Origin: Phialophora verrucosa
Taxonomy: Eukaryota > Ascomycota > Eurotiomycetes > Chaetothyriales > Herpotrichiellaceae
Length of the DNA stretch: 64,000 bases
Assembly (NCBI GenBank): GCA_002099365.1
Contig: MSED01000005.1
Coordinates: forward strand, 558,001-622,000
Direction of reading: 5' to 3'
Shown: positions 1 to 9,891 of the stretch, piece by piece
Position numbering within the stretch: the stretch's first letter is position 1
Layout of the letters: every line of letters starts with the position of its first letter
Notes under the pieces: model-generated
Told to the model about the DNA's origin: nothing
What the model saw: only the letters and a program-made list of their open reading frames with translations
Database searches by the model: none
Translations under genes and position numbers: made by a program

Positions 1-973
1 GGATCGACAGGTATCGGACGGCCACGGTGACGGCTCTCGCCAGGATGAGGCGCGCGTGCATGATGATCTGCGCCCGTACAAAGGTCAAGGACCCGTACAC
101 GACGGCCGGGTTTTGAGGCTTGATGTATGTGCCATTGTCAGGGTCGACCCCGGAGTACTTGGAGAGGAGTGCCGAGTGAGGCACCCTGAAGTTGTCAAAG
201 AGCATGTAGCCGTTGTCCATACCGGGGTAGCCGTACTTGGGGCCAATGTCGCCCACGACAATCCCATCGAGCGGCTTGTTGGTTTTCATGTCCCGGATTT
301 GGACTATGAACTGGTGTGGACCGTACGACCTGTACTTCCCGGTCTTCGAGTCGGGCAGCAGCAACTGAGCGACAACAATGGCATGGTTGGCTGTTCGGCC
401 CAAGGCGCCATTCCACCATTTGCTGGCCGTTATGGTCGGGCTGTGGATGATGAATTCCTTGGTCTGAGGGTCCCATTTGGCTTGACACTCAATCCCCTTG
501 ACGTTACTACCGTGGCCCAGCTCGGTCTGCCCGTAGCAGCCAATGATCTCGTAGTTTTCGACCTTGGGAAGCCAGTACGCTTTCTGCTCGTCGTTGCTCT
601 GCTCTCGGACCGAAGTGACGAACATGGTACCCTGCAGGGCGTACGGGCCCATCTCGTCCATCAGATAGTCTGCCATCGTGTAGTCCTCTCGGTCCCAACC
701 GTGCTTCACCGACAGTCTTTTCAGTGTCTTTGCTCGTGCGAGGCCAAGGTGGTATCGGTCCGGCCTGGCCATGTTGAGCTGGTTTCTCTTACAAAAGATC
801 GGAAGCGGCTCCAATATGGAGAGGATCCTCTTCTGCCGATTGAGAAAGTCATTGCGCGAAAGCAAGTGACGTGATAACTCATCGACCTTGATGTTGGATC
901 CTGCTCGTTCTTGAGCCAGGATACTCGGCCCTTGAGGCTCAGCAGGACGCAGTTTGTCCGTGAAGTCAGCCAT
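1..973 (-). CDS. POX1: Peroxisomal acyl-CoA oxidase, N-terminal part (runs off left edge)
   Basis: An open frame with no stop runs from an ATG at 973 down to base 1, giving about 324 residues that start MADFTDKLRPAEPQGPSILA. It holds the acyl-CoA oxidase FAD-contact motif CYGQTELGHGSNV (around residue 145), followed by typical family text such as KWWNGALG and FDNFRVPHSALL. The family performs the first step of peroxisomal beta-oxidation, turning acyl-CoA into trans-2-enoyl-CoA with FAD and releasing H2O2. The C-terminal half, including any peroxisomal targeting signal, lies outside the window. No intron is needed in the visible part. The gene is divergent from the malonyl-CoA synthetase-like gene that starts at 1356, with about 380 bp between start codons. 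Identification is firm; the exact isoform is not. Confidence 0.93.
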   Translation of the reverse strand, partial: MADFTDKLRPAEPQGPSILAQERAGSNIKVDELSRHLLSRNDFLNRQKRILSILEPLPIFCKRNQLNMARPDRYHLGLARAKTLKRLSVKHGWDREDYTMADYLMDEMGPYALQGTMFVTSVREQSNDEQKAYWLPKVENYEIIGCYGQTELGHGSNVKGIECQAKWDPQTKEFIIHSPTITASKWWNGALGRTANHAIVVAQLLLPDSKTGKYRSYGPHQFIVQIRDMKTNKPLDGIVVGDIGPKYGYPGMDNGYMLFDNFRVPHSALLSKYSGVDPDNGTYIKPQNPAVVYGSLTFVRAQIIMHARLILARAVTVAVRYLSI

Positions 974-1355
974 CTTGGTCGGCGTGGAGTCACAAGCAGC
1001 AAGTCAGACTCGCCAGGCAAATTCAGGGCACGTTCGCGCTATATCACAAATATAACCGGCCTCACGCGACGTCTCGGAGCATCCTGTCATCCGCCACGGC
1101 AACATCTTCACGGCCTTGGAGATGCCTAGGCGATACCAGGGCCCCTCACCGCCAGTATAAGTGCCGAGGCTGCTGGACGTTGTCCCATTCCTAAGAGAAA
1201 TCGCCGTGATTGGCAGAAGCGGCATTTCTCCCGTGGGGATCTCACAGAGTGCGTCCGCCAGTCCATAGGTGGGTTTGGACACTGCTGGAAAGCTACAAGA
1301 AGCATCATTTGCAGCGACTCATGATGCTGCTGCTGGCGGCAAGCAGGAAGGCAAG
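974..1355. promoter_or_regulatory. Divergent promoter region between POX1 and the malonyl-CoA synthetase-like gene
   Basis: This 382-bp gap separates two divergent start codons. It contains CCGAGG at 1164-1169, the reverse complement of CCTCGG, the core bound by the fungal fatty-acid regulators FarA/FarB. The chance of one such hexamer in a gap this size on either strand is roughly 0.2, so one copy is suggestive only. No clear TATA box was seen. Confidence 0.45.
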
Positions 1356-3113
1356 ATGAAGGAGCAGCCGCAACCCCGGTTTGACAGAACCGATTTCGTA
1401 CCAAGTCACACGGGGGACGACATTCTTCCTGCCGACCCCCTTTTCGCTCGCCTGCTAACCCTGGCTCACCGACCCAACCCTAGGCCGGCGATACGCGATG
1501 TCAATGTGGGTATTGAAAGGACAGCCGCCCAGCTGCTAAGCGATGTCCTTATCCTGCGACGAGTCTTGCGGGATTCGTTACCACCTCAAACTGTGGATGA
1601 CCTGCGGAGTGGAAGGGAGGTCTTTGTCAGTCTTCTCGCTCCTGGCGGGTATGAGTTTGTCGTGGGAGTGCTGGCCATTATGGCCTTGGGGGCCGCTGCC
1701 AGCCCGTTCAGCAGCGCGCAGCCTGTGAAGGAGGCTTGCTACTACGTCAACAAGGCGCGGTCGTCGGCTCTCATCGCTGCTACTCCAGTTCTCGAGCTTG
1801 GTAAGGCCGTGGTTCGAGAAATTCAGGGCACGACCAATGCAGACTTTGCCTTTGTGCCCATCAATGCCATCGACGGAGAAGCGCCGATTGCGTTGGACAA
1901 GATCAAGATCTCTTCGAATCTGTACCAAGATCCAAATGCGCCGGGTGTGGTCATCTTCACTTCTGGGACGACAGGTCCCCCCAAGGGCGCCGTGCTCAAA
2001 CGGGCGGCCATGATTGACGGTGGCGTGACCTTCGCGCAACAGATCGGTCTGCAAGAGAGTGACACCCTCCTCCATCTACTCCCTGTCCACCACGCCACCG
2101 GCATATGGGTCTCGTTCTTCCCGTTCATCCAAACAGGCGCTTGTATCGAGTTCAAATCCGGCAGTTTTGATCCCGAATGGACGTGGAATCGGTGGCGGAA
2201 AGGTGGCTTGACTCACTTTACTGGCGTGCCGACGATATACATGAGAATGATGCGGTATTACCTCGAGCGCGCCACCAAACTTTCGCCTGCCGAGGCGAGG
2301 AGTTACAGGGACGCCGCCGCGGGATTCAAGGTCTGTCTCTGCGGCACCTCCGCCTTGCCAAAGCCCATCAACGATTTCTGGACCAGTCTCATGGGTCGCA
2401 GAATCGTGCAACGGTATGGGTCTACCGAGCTGGGCGTCGTCTTCAACATGTCTGTCGACCCCACCGAAGACATACCCGATGGCTCGGTCGGTGAATTGAC
2501 GTACGGAGTCGACGTCAAGCTCTCAGAAGGCGACGAAGGGGAGATTCTCGCAAAGACTTGCAACATGTTCTCCAAATACATCTACGATCCCGAAGCAACA
2601 GCCAACGCGCACGATGCCGACGGTTACTTCAAGTCCGGAGACGTGGCCCGACGCGAAGGGAAATACTACTACATTGTTGGTCGCGCGTCGGTTGACATCA
2701 TCAAGTCTGGCGGGTACAAGATCTCGGCACTGGACATAGAGCGAGAGCTGCTGGCACTGCCGTACATCGGAGAAGCTATGGTAGTTGGGGTGCCAGACAT
2801 GGAATTCGGGCAACGAGTCGGTGCGGTCGTGTCACTCCGGGACGACGAAGTTGCCCAAGAGTTTTACAAGGAGAACAACCGAGACCCGGAGAAGCTGAGC
2901 TTGGATGACCTACGCGCTGACGTACGAGGTCGGCTTGCCGGATACAAGCTGCCAACGCTCTTGAGGCTCATCAAGGGTGAGTTGCCCAAGAGTGGCACGG
3001 GCAAGGTGGTCAAGAAGACCCTGGGCCCCCAGTACTTCCCGCAAGACTACCTGGCAGACCAAGAAGTGCAAGTTTGGAGCAACAAGTTAGCATCCAGAAC
3101 AGCGAAGTTATGA
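1356..3113 (+). CDS. AMP-forming acyl-CoA synthetase, ACSF3/malonyl-CoA synthetase-like
   Basis: The single-exon frame gives 585 residues from the ATG at 1356. The open frame extends upstream to 1269 but has no earlier ATG. Adenylate-forming motifs appear in order: FTSGTTGPPKGAV (about residue 200), RYGSTELG (about 350), YFKSGDVARREGKYYYIVGR (about 423-442), IIKSGGYKISALDIE, and LPKSGTGKVVKK near the C-terminus with the catalytic lysine. The run GRASVDIIKSGGYKISALDI and the following VPDMEFGQRVGAVV resemble human ACSF3 and bacterial MatB, which activate malonate to malonyl-CoA with ATP. Substrate specificity is inferred from that resemblance; another short dicarboxylic or fatty acid is possible. 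No targeting signal is obvious. The shared promoter with an acyl-CoA oxidase gene fits a role in acyl-CoA metabolism. Confidence 0.85.
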   Translation: MKEQPQPRFDRTDFVPSHTGDDILPADPLFARLLTLAHRPNPRPAIRDVNVGIERTAAQLLSDVLILRRVLRDSLPPQTVDDLRSGREVFVSLLAPGGYEFVVGVLAIMALGAAASPFSSAQPVKEACYYVNKARSSALIAATPVLELGKAVVREIQGTTNADFAFVPINAIDGEAPIALDKIKISSNLYQDPNAPGVVIFTSGTTGPPKGAVLKRAAMIDGGVTFAQQIGLQESDTLLHLLPVHHATGIWVSFFPFIQTGACIEFKSGSFDPEWTWNRWRKGGLTHFTGVPTIYMRMMRYYLERATKLSPAEARSYRDAAAGFKVCLCGTSALPKPINDFWTSLMGRRIVQRYGSTELGVVFNMSVDPTEDIPDGSVGELTYGVDVKLSEGDEGEILAKTCNMFSKYIYDPEATANAHDADGYFKSGDVARREGKYYYIVGRASVDIIKSGGYKISALDIERELLALPYIGEAMVVGVPDMEFGQRVGAVVSLRDDEVAQEFYKENNRDPEKLSLDDLRADVRGRLAGYKLPTLLRLIKGELPKSGTGKVVKKTLGPQYFPQDYLADQEVQVWSNKLASRTAKL

Positions 3114-3380
3114 CCTCTGTGGATTTTTTGCGGAAAGTCTATTGCATCTAGAGAAAGATTGAGTCTAATAGATTAGAACAAGACCCTTCCGAGACGCCGA
3201 ACCCGAAATTCTAGAAGTAAATGACGTTCAGTACGTGAGCATAATCGTTGCTGCCTTGGCTCTCATAAGCTCTCATAACTCCTTTAAACCCATCATCAGT
3301 GCGTTTCCTCTGCTCTTTTCAATGTTTGACTTGACATGTAGCTCTTGCATCCCTCTGCTCCTCGCAAACAATGTCACGGT

Positions 3381-5180
3381 CTACCAGTGCCACCGTCCCC
3401 ACCGCTGACCAACGGTATGAGTTGTAGTCACAAAGACAGTGACGCTTGAAGTCGCCGACACAGTGGACGTCGAAGTGATCGTTTCATATTCTGTGGTCTT
3501 TTTCGTTTTCGTTCTGGTGGTGGTTTCTGTAACCGTTCCTGTGATAGTGACGATGGGACCAGTGACCTCGCCGGGGGCCCCAGAGACCGTGAGGGTGAGA
3601 GTGGTGGTGGACGCCGGGCAACTGTTGCTTGTCGTGGACGTTGCGGCAGCAGAGCTCGTGGCATTGGTGTATGAAGTTGTAGTGGGGGCAACCGTAGAAG
3701 AGGAGTTCCATTGCCACGTCGTCGTGACGGGAGCACTGATGGAGCTAGTAGAGTTGCCCCAGGACCAGGACGCAGTAGTCGAGGTAGGAGATGCCACGGT
3801 GCTGGACGTCACGGTTTCGTTGGAAACGCCAGTTGTGCTGGTGGTACTGGTTGCCCAGGTGTAGGTGAAGTTGCCTGAAACAGAGGTGGCGGAAGTCGTT
3901 ACTGTTTCGTTCAATCGGAAAGGAACCGATGTAGTTGCGAGGGTTGGGATGGCGTCCGAGCTAGTCGTAGTGGTGAGCGTGAAGTCTCCGCTAGAAGTGG
4001 CCGACGACCATCCGGAATTGCTGCTCCATGAGCCGCTAGTCCAATCGCTCCAGGCACCACCTGTAGCTGTGGACCAAGTTGCTGAGGTTGGATTGTCGGT
4101 GATTGTGGATGCAGAAGTGGTTGTGGCAATAACAACATCGGAGGTAGATGTCGAGGTCTCAGAAGTTGGGGTCTCGGAAGTCCAGGATTCAGAAGTCGAG
4201 GTCTCCCAAGTCCAGGCCTCGGAAGTTGATGTCTCGGAAGCCCAGGTCTCGGAAGTTGAGGTCTCGGAGGTCCAGGTGTCAGAAGTCGAGGTTGGGACGT
4301 CCGCGTAAGAGGTGGAAGCATCCGAGACGGCTGTGGTGCTAACCACTCTGCCACAATTTGCGTCTCGCTCAACGAGCAGGGCGATGGTGTCCGGGCTGTC
4401 GATAGGGTTGTTGAGGTTCTTGAGCACCCGGCAGTTCTCCGTATCGGTCGTAGTATCGAAGACAACGCCCACACACGTACCAGCACCTTGGTTGGCGTTA
4501 ACCGTGTCGCAACGGCGAGCGCACAGCTCTGGAGAATCCCTAGTGATCCAGCCCCCGCGGAAGCTGCTCTCCCGGTAAATCCTGCCGCAGACGAAGTTGT
4601 ACCTGACACATGAATCTGTGCCACTGAGAAGGGACAAGCCGGAGTACGGGCAGGAAGAGGGGCTCGAATTATCGCTTGAAGTTGTGGTTGCGACAGCATC
4701 CGACAATGTCGTAGTGGGGCTTTCTCCTGCTGAGGTCGTGGCTGTGGTCTCCCAACTCTCGGGGGTGGTTGTCCAAGCCCATGACCAGGTGGATGATGTT
4801 GCAGAGTCCTCAATTGAAGCAGACGAAGTTGCACTGGTATCGGCAGCACTTTCAGATGTTGAGGTCAAAATAACCAAAGATGTTGTTACAGAATCCGAAA
4901 CATTCTCGGTCGACGAAGTAGGTACATCGGTGGAAGTTAAATCGATGTCCATCATGGTGGTGGTGGTGGTGGTACTAGAGGTAGAGGTTGTGGTGGTCAA
5001 GCTGCTGGCAGAGCTGGAACTAGCGGAGTTGATCCAGTCGAGCCAGATGCTGGCACCCGGGTAGGGCTCAGCTGGCCATGGCCAATCTGCTGGATCGGTG
5101 GAATCGTCCTGGGCAGAAGCACCAGGGAAGACAGTGGCCACACCAAGCCACAAGGCAGGGGCAATAAGGGTAGATCGCAT
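3381..5180 (-). CDS. Secreted Ser/Thr-rich mucin-like protein with an internal Cys-rich (PAN/apple-like) module
   Basis: The frame encodes 599 residues from an ATG at 5180. Residues 1-23 look like a signal peptide ending GASA. Nearly all the rest is Ser/Thr-rich and should be heavily O-glycosylated. One compact module at about residues 177-276 breaks the pattern with eight cysteines (177, 191, 198, 220, 224, 236, 250, 276) and text such as LCARRCDTVNANQGAGTC, resembling PAN/apple-like modules of fungal cell-surface proteins. Residues 301-340 are four 10-residue repeats of TW-x-SETSTSE type. The C-terminus ends QRWGRWHW and has no hydrophobic GPI-anchor tail, so a soluble or wall-associated protein is more likely than a GPI protein. 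The specific function is unknown. Confidence 0.8.
   Translation of the reverse strand: MRSTLIAPALWLGVATVFPGASAQDDSTDPADWPWPAEPYPGASIWLDWINSASSSSASSLTTTTSTSSTTTTTTMMDIDLTSTDVPTSSTENVSDSVTTSLVILTSTSESAADTSATSSASIEDSATSSTWSWAWTTTPESWETTATTSAGESPTTTLSDAVATTTSSDNSSPSSCPYSGLSLLSGTDSCVRYNFVCGRIYRESSFRGGWITRDSPELCARRCDTVNANQGAGTCVGVVFDTTTDTENCRVLKNLNNPIDSPDTIALLVERDANCGRVVSTTAVSDASTSYADVPTSTSDTWTSETSTSETWASETSTSEAWTWETSTSESWTSETPTSETSTSTSDVVIATTTSASTITDNPTSATWSTATGGAWSDWTSGSWSSNSGWSSATSSGDFTLTTTTSSDAIPTLATTSVPFRLNETVTTSATSVSGNFTYTWATSTTSTTGVSNETVTSSTVASPTSTTASWSWGNSTSSISAPVTTTWQWNSSSTVAPTTTSYTNATSSAAATSTTSNSCPASTTTLTLTVSGAPGEVTGPIVTITGTVTETTTRTKTKKTTEYETITSTSTVSATSSVTVFVTTTHTVGQRWGRWHW
4161..4280 (-). 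repeat. Four tandem 30-bp units inside the Ser/Thr-rich protein gene
   Basis: The bases encode four successive decapeptides (TWTSETSTSE, TWASETSTSE, AWTWETSTSE, SWTSETPTSE), so the array is in frame and the units are diverged. Copy-number change would lengthen or shorten the stalk without shifting the frame. Confidence 0.85.
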
Positions 5181-6300
5181 CTTGAACGAGAGACTGTAAG
5201 TTGGTTTTTAAACGAATGGCAAACCCCTGTTGGTTAGTAATGAGAGACTCTGGAAGTTGAAAGAATGAATTGGTTGAGGAACATCCAAACCTTTCGAGCA
5301 CCAGCCTGTGTGGCTATATATCTTGAACCATGGTCACAACAATATCACGCGTGCCGTCCTCGAAAGAATGAGTGTCTCAGAGAAGCCACGGTATAGAATC
5401 CCATGTGGGAATGCCTTGCAGAGCCTGGGCGGAGATGAGGCTGGCGAAACCCTCGACAGGTACTCACATTTGCGATAGCCTCATGGGAAAGGGGGAAAAT
5501 GCCATCCTTGGCAAGCCATGTCCGACGCAAGGGTTATGATCCTCTGATGGAAATCCTACAATGCTATTCTTGTCACAGAGACAATGAATTCCAGGACGGC
5601 ACAATCAGTAAGGGCTTGTCTCACTTGCAATATGATGAAGGGTAACAAAGCCTGCAGCATTGGTGCCTTGCTCCGATGATGCTGCTCCTTGAATTCTTTC
5701 CGTGCTTGATGACATCAACAAGCAAGGCACGCGAGGTATGAGCTGGATGAAAGCAAGAAGGTGGCGACCAAGATATGCTTGAATTGGAAGAGGTAAAGGG
5801 GTGGCTGTTTCACTCTGTCGACTGATCTGGCCGACCATGTTCCTGTCTAAGTGGTTCCAGATAGCGAAAGCTGGCAAATGCAGGCGGTGACGGATATGTT
5901 CTTTGGGATCGATTCGCGTCCTCGGAGGGGCCCATGGATGGGTTGAGATGCGTTTCCGCAAAATTCTACCGAAAGGTACAACAGCCACTTGAGCTGCCTA
6001 GGTGGCAGATTGAAGGAACAGATAGTTGTGAAGCAGAAAGTGAACTCAGTGTGATGGCGAGGAAACCAAAAAGTGATCGGAACGGAAAAACTTTAGTGAC
6101 GCGAATCAAGCGAGCCGTCGGCGAACCAGATGATGTATCTCGCGTCAGGATGACCATCTTGCGTTCTGCTGAAGCTGTCAGTTTTTTGGGCTTTGGTCTT
6201 TGCACGATGAAAACGTAGCGCACCCTCAGTATGTGGCCGCCGGATGTATGACAGTGGCGCTTCAGCGATCGCAGTCTCATGACAAAGGCAGCGCGCCATC
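5181..6300. other. Intergenic region, no supported gene
   Basis: This 1.1-kb gap lies between two divergent genes. It has only short overlapping open frames on both strands with no recognisable family, balanced exons or domain text. It should contain both promoters. Confidence 0.6.
5314..5320 (-). promoter_or_regulatory. Possible TATA element for the Ser/Thr-rich protein gene
   Basis: On the minus strand this reads TATATAG, about 134 bp upstream of the ATG at 5180. The position is plausible for a TATA element with a long 5' leader. There is no transcript support. Confidence 0.35.
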
Positions 6301-6894
6301 ATGGGAGTCTGCCTCTCCTGTCTAGGCCTGCGTGGTCACCACCAGATTGATGTATGTGAAGCGCAGTCGCACAATCCAACCATAAGAGACTTATTCTCCA
6401 TATAGGCTGACCGCCAACGACTCCTCTACGATGACTACCCGTCCACCCAGCACTACGGAACATGGGGCGCCGGCCACACGATCCAGCCCGAGAACCTCAT
6501 GTCCCCTGAAGAAGTCCAGCTCGAGCAAAGCGCCCTAGACAACATTTCGCGAGGACTTAGCGATCACATCGTCGAGATATTCCCTCACAACCTAGGCCGA
6601 CCTCTCGGCATGTCCGGCTCCCAACTTGTCAACGGCAATGGAGCCAGTCATATCATCACCGGCGATCAGAACAGCGCGGCTTCTGCATCTCCGCAGCATC
6701 ACGATATTCTGCTCTCCCTTATCCCGGGCGATAAATCGAAGCGCTCGATAAGGATATACCCTGCCTCGCGACCCACGTCTAAAAGTGGTCAGTCGTTGAG
6801 AAGTAAGAGTTCTGTTGCTGGCGGAATGAACGGTACAGGTGGCAAGAAAGGAGATTCTTCGGTCTTGGTTACGCTGGATGTGAAGTTGCCATGA
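6301..6894 (+). CDS. LAMTOR1/Ego1(Meh1)-like lipid-anchored TORC1 scaffold, two exons
   Basis: Exon 1 is 6301-6351, the intron is 6352-6405 (54 bp, GTATGT donor, TAG acceptor) and exon 2 is 6406-6894, giving 179 residues in frame. The protein opens MGVCLSCLGL: Gly2 suits N-myristoylation, and Cys4 and Cys7 suit palmitoylation. Exon 2 then reads ADRQRLLYDDYPSTQHYGTW and continues EEVQLEQSALDNISRGLSDHI. This layout of a dual-acylated N-terminus, an RLLYDD-type acidic patch and a helix containing EQ-ALD-I is that of LAMTOR1/p18 and fungal Ego1-type proteins. Those tether the Ragulator/EGO complex and Rag GTPases to the vacuole to control TORC1. The tail (about 95-179) is low-complexity. The assignment rests on remembered family features, not an alignment. 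Confidence 0.72.
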
Positions 6895-7942
6895 TTGAAG
6901 CAGCAGCGCTGGTGAGGAGTCCCAGATATGACCGGCATACTCCCATATTACAGCGATGTGCCCAAGCGGGCTCTTCAACAACGCCTTTCACTCGTGAAGG
7001 GAAACATGTACTTTCCAGCGTCGAATCAGCGTCTTTACACCGAGACAAGTCATGGCATGCTCTTCTTGCTGCGAGCCGATTTCAAACTTGGGGTTCCTCA
7101 TAGCCACGAATGAGACCCAGCGTGTCTCACTAGGGAACAACCTCAAGACATCTCTCCTTCTGCAGTCCACGCCTACATTTGGGCAGGAGATTGCAAGTGA
7201 CACAGGAAATCAGCAGCGAGTATTTACAAAGGATGGGACAACAGACGTCCGCATGTTCCGAGGAGAGCCTCCAAATAGAGAGGTGTTTTTATGTGAAAGC
7301 ACGGAGTCCCTGGTCGGGCACGGTAGTACGCTAAGTTAGAAGCCAGCACCGCCAAAGCATATCGTATAGTTCAATACAATATTTCATGAAAGCAAGAGCA
7401 ATTGAATTTCCTGTTACTGGCCAGAGGAAAAGGCTGACTGACTATCTGAAGGACTTTGGGGGTATCTCTGAAGCTGGATCATGCTGCCTCGCTATCTGCT
7501 CTTTGGGAAACGGAAGCGGTTGGGGTATCTCGATTTCAACTGTTGTTCCAAGGGAAAGCAATATCCTCCATCCATCCCGTTCCAGCCCATTAGCCTGATT
7601 GTTTGTGGTGTGGTTTGTTTCATTCGATCGCTCTGTTTAAAGGAATGTGATTTGAACTGAAGGCGGGGGGTATCATTGATTTTTTTTTGGCAAGGTTCGT
7701 TCCAGCGTCAAAGGGGTATAATGGTTGATTAGACGCTCGTCGACAGGCTCAAGGGCAATACTGAATTCTCGCGAAATGGCATGGGGGTGTCTGCGTCGAC
7801 GACTAATTGAGGCTCGGTTGCCGACTTGAAGGCTGGGGATATGAAATTGTCGCTCTTTACTTTGAGTGCCACTTTCATGTCGTGTGGCTTTGAGCTGTCG
7901 AATTATCCATCAAGCACCGTAACCGTTCCGATAGGCCGCGAT
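6895..7942. other. Intergenic region, no supported gene
   Basis: This 1.05-kb gap lies between two convergent genes, so it should hold both 3' ends. A run of eight T's (about 7681-7688) is visible. No coding frame has family support. Confidence 0.55.
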
Positions 7943-8237
7943 CTACTTGGCAGCTGGTGTGTTGGCCGGCGCAGGGTCGGCAGGTGCGGAAGCGTCGACG
8001 GGGGCAGCACCTGCGGATGGGGAACGTGTCAGCGTTATGTGCGTAGAGGAAGAACAGGATATGTGTCTACTCACTAGCGGGAGGTACAGCCGGGTCGCTG
8101 GTAGACGGAGCAGCTGCGGTGTCTGTCGCGGTTGGCTTGGGCACGGCGGCCGGAGTTCCATTGGTATCGGTCTTGGTGCCAGCAGTGCTACTCTCCTTGT
8201 CCTTCTTGCGCTTGAAGAGGGCCTTGATCTTATCCAT
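7943..8237 (-). CDS. Small basic/proline-alanine-rich protein (76 aa), two exons
   Basis: Exon 1 is 8237-8075 and exon 2 is 8010-7943. The 64-bp intron (8074-8011) has a GTGAGT donor and a CGCAG acceptor. The product begins MDKIKALFKRKKDKE, a short amphipathic basic helix, and continues as a low-complexity Pro/Ala/Thr/Asp tail ending PANTPAAK. There is no signal peptide or membrane segment. Similar small proteins with a basic DKIK-LFK head are, as I recall, common in filamentous ascomycetes with unknown function; I assign none. The ATG at 8237 is the only in-frame ATG; the open frame reaches further upstream but without another. A GTACGT donor near 8358, a CTAAC and an acceptor ending at 8249 suggest a 5'-UTR intron. 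Confidence 0.6.
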
Positions 8238-8248
8238 AGCGTCGAGGG

Positions 8249-8358
8249 CTGCGAGTAAGAGGTTGGTGTCAGAAGAGTATTGGTACTGAGTTTGTTTGGA
8301 AAGTAATTCGGGCAAGTGGAAGCAGTGCGGAAGAAGAAAAGTTAGAGAAGAGACGTAC
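8249..8358 (-). other. Putative 5'-UTR intron of the 76-aa protein gene
   Basis: On the minus strand the segment begins GTACGT, has CTAAC near its start and ends CTCGCAG 11 bases before the ATG at 8237. A nearer acceptor (ACTCAG) is also possible. This rests on splice consensus only. Confidence 0.35.
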
Positions 8359-9891
8359 GAATTCCAGGCATGAGGACGGAAGTCAAGGGAGATCCGGATT
8401 AAGTAGTCGCGAGTCTGCTGGGTGTGGCAGCAACAAAGTTCTGTTGGTTTCGATAGGAAGCAGGCGGGATGCAGACGATAACGACTTCCGCCTAGGTGGT
8501 GCTAGTCAATGAAGAGCGGTGCAGTGACTGGACAGATCGACGTGACGCAAGAGCGATGGCTTGGACAGTAAGATGGCTCAACAAGGCAAGATGGGAGCGA
8601 TGTTTCCCTCGTCTCGTGACAGCACAAGAGGGACGGAAGATGAGGTGAGGGTGGAGGATTGGATGGAACTCGCACTCGAGTCCGGACTTGCGTCGCTGCG
8701 AAATGCTAACCTGACTGGATAGTGATCAAATCTTATGTTTAGCAAGCTCTTTCAGGCATCTCCCGGAAGCGAGATATGTAGCATATGCACGCGGACTTGC
8801 TCGTCGCTCTGGATTTGAGGTCTTCCGCCAGTGAGATTTGTATAGGGCGAGGCACCGTCGGACGTTGGAGAAACCTTGTTGGAGGTGTTTGAGCTGCTGC
8901 GCCTCAACGCCCTAGGGCCACTGCATTCGATCTTCGAATCACTTGCCCATGTTTCAACGGCTGTCCTTGACTAATAAGATAAGCAGGATCGTGGGCCCGT
9001 GATGCTCGCTGTCTCCGGCCAAGGCAACTCCTGGCAACTGCAAACGTCCGTCGTCTCCGGGCGCGAATCACCGTCCACAAGGTCACCAGTGCCAATAAAA
9101 TAGGCTGTCGTACGGAGTTCTGAGTAGTAATAACCAGTTCCCATGCCTCGGAGATGGATTTTCGACAATACTCATGGGCACCCACCTGCAGTCGTTTCAC
9201 ATTCTCGACGTCGCGCCTTGAGACCGAGCATCTCTGATCCTGGGTTCCACACCTCGTGGGTCGCTCGGGAATGAGTTTCGCCTGGTCGAGTGAGGCGACA
9301 ACGACGAGAGAAATCAGAAAACATGTCTCGAAAAACCAAATGGGATAATAATGTGTGAAGAGCTCTTCCTCCAGAGCTGGGCAATCAATGGGCCGAATGC
9401 GCGGCAAGAGACCGGCGTGCTTACTTGCATTCAATATGCTCCATGACGTCTCTGCTGGCCTGATCATCTCGATCGACCCTGAGTATCTTCGACCAAAAGC
9501 TATTCACATTCATCACAATTGCGTTCCAGAAGTGGGTTGCCATCAGCGAAGCGGCATCGCTCTTCCTGAGAATGCCGGCATCCAGACCCTGACACCGTCC
9601 TCAAAGACAGCAGGGGCTTTAGGAAAGCTGTGGGATGGACCCGGCGCCTCCATTCCGCTGTTGGGGAAGCTGAGCAAGTGAGCAAGAAGCAACAAAACCT
9701 CTCCCCGCACACGGCCAGGATCGGTACCTGATGCGGCGGACAGCGGGGTAGTCCACCTCGGTGAATTGAAGAATAAATCTCTTCATGATGTGCTTTGCTG
9801 AGAGACTCGCGCTGGGTGTCTGAAAGGTTAAGCAACGACCGTTATATACTGACAAACCAGATCAGAAGAACCAAGATCCCAACTTGACATC
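8359..9891. other. Intergenic region, no supported gene
   Basis: The gap lies between two divergent genes. One ATG-initiated minus frame at 9467-8904 (187 aa) is open, but its composition (Arg-rich, low-information) and lack of any family text do not support it. The promoter of the gene at 9892 must lie at the right end. Confidence 0.5.
9842..9848 (+). promoter_or_regulatory. TATA-like element before the CMD-family gene
   Basis: The plus strand reads TTATATA about 45 bp upstream of the ATG at 9892. The spacing implies a very short 5' leader if it is functional. Confidence 0.4.

Noticed and set aside
1269..1355. Longer N-terminus for the malonyl-CoA synthetase-like protein
   Set aside because: The extension starts at GTG and has no ATG; the ATG at 1356 gives a normal start.
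3439..5064. Valine-rich plus-strand frames opposite the Ser/Thr-rich gene
   Set aside because: They mirror the Thr/Ser codons of the real gene; repeats and signal peptide are only meaningful on the minus strand.
8904..9467. Minus-strand 187-residue ATG-initiated frame
   Set aside because: One hydrophobic patch but Arg-rich remainder, no homology cue and no splice context.
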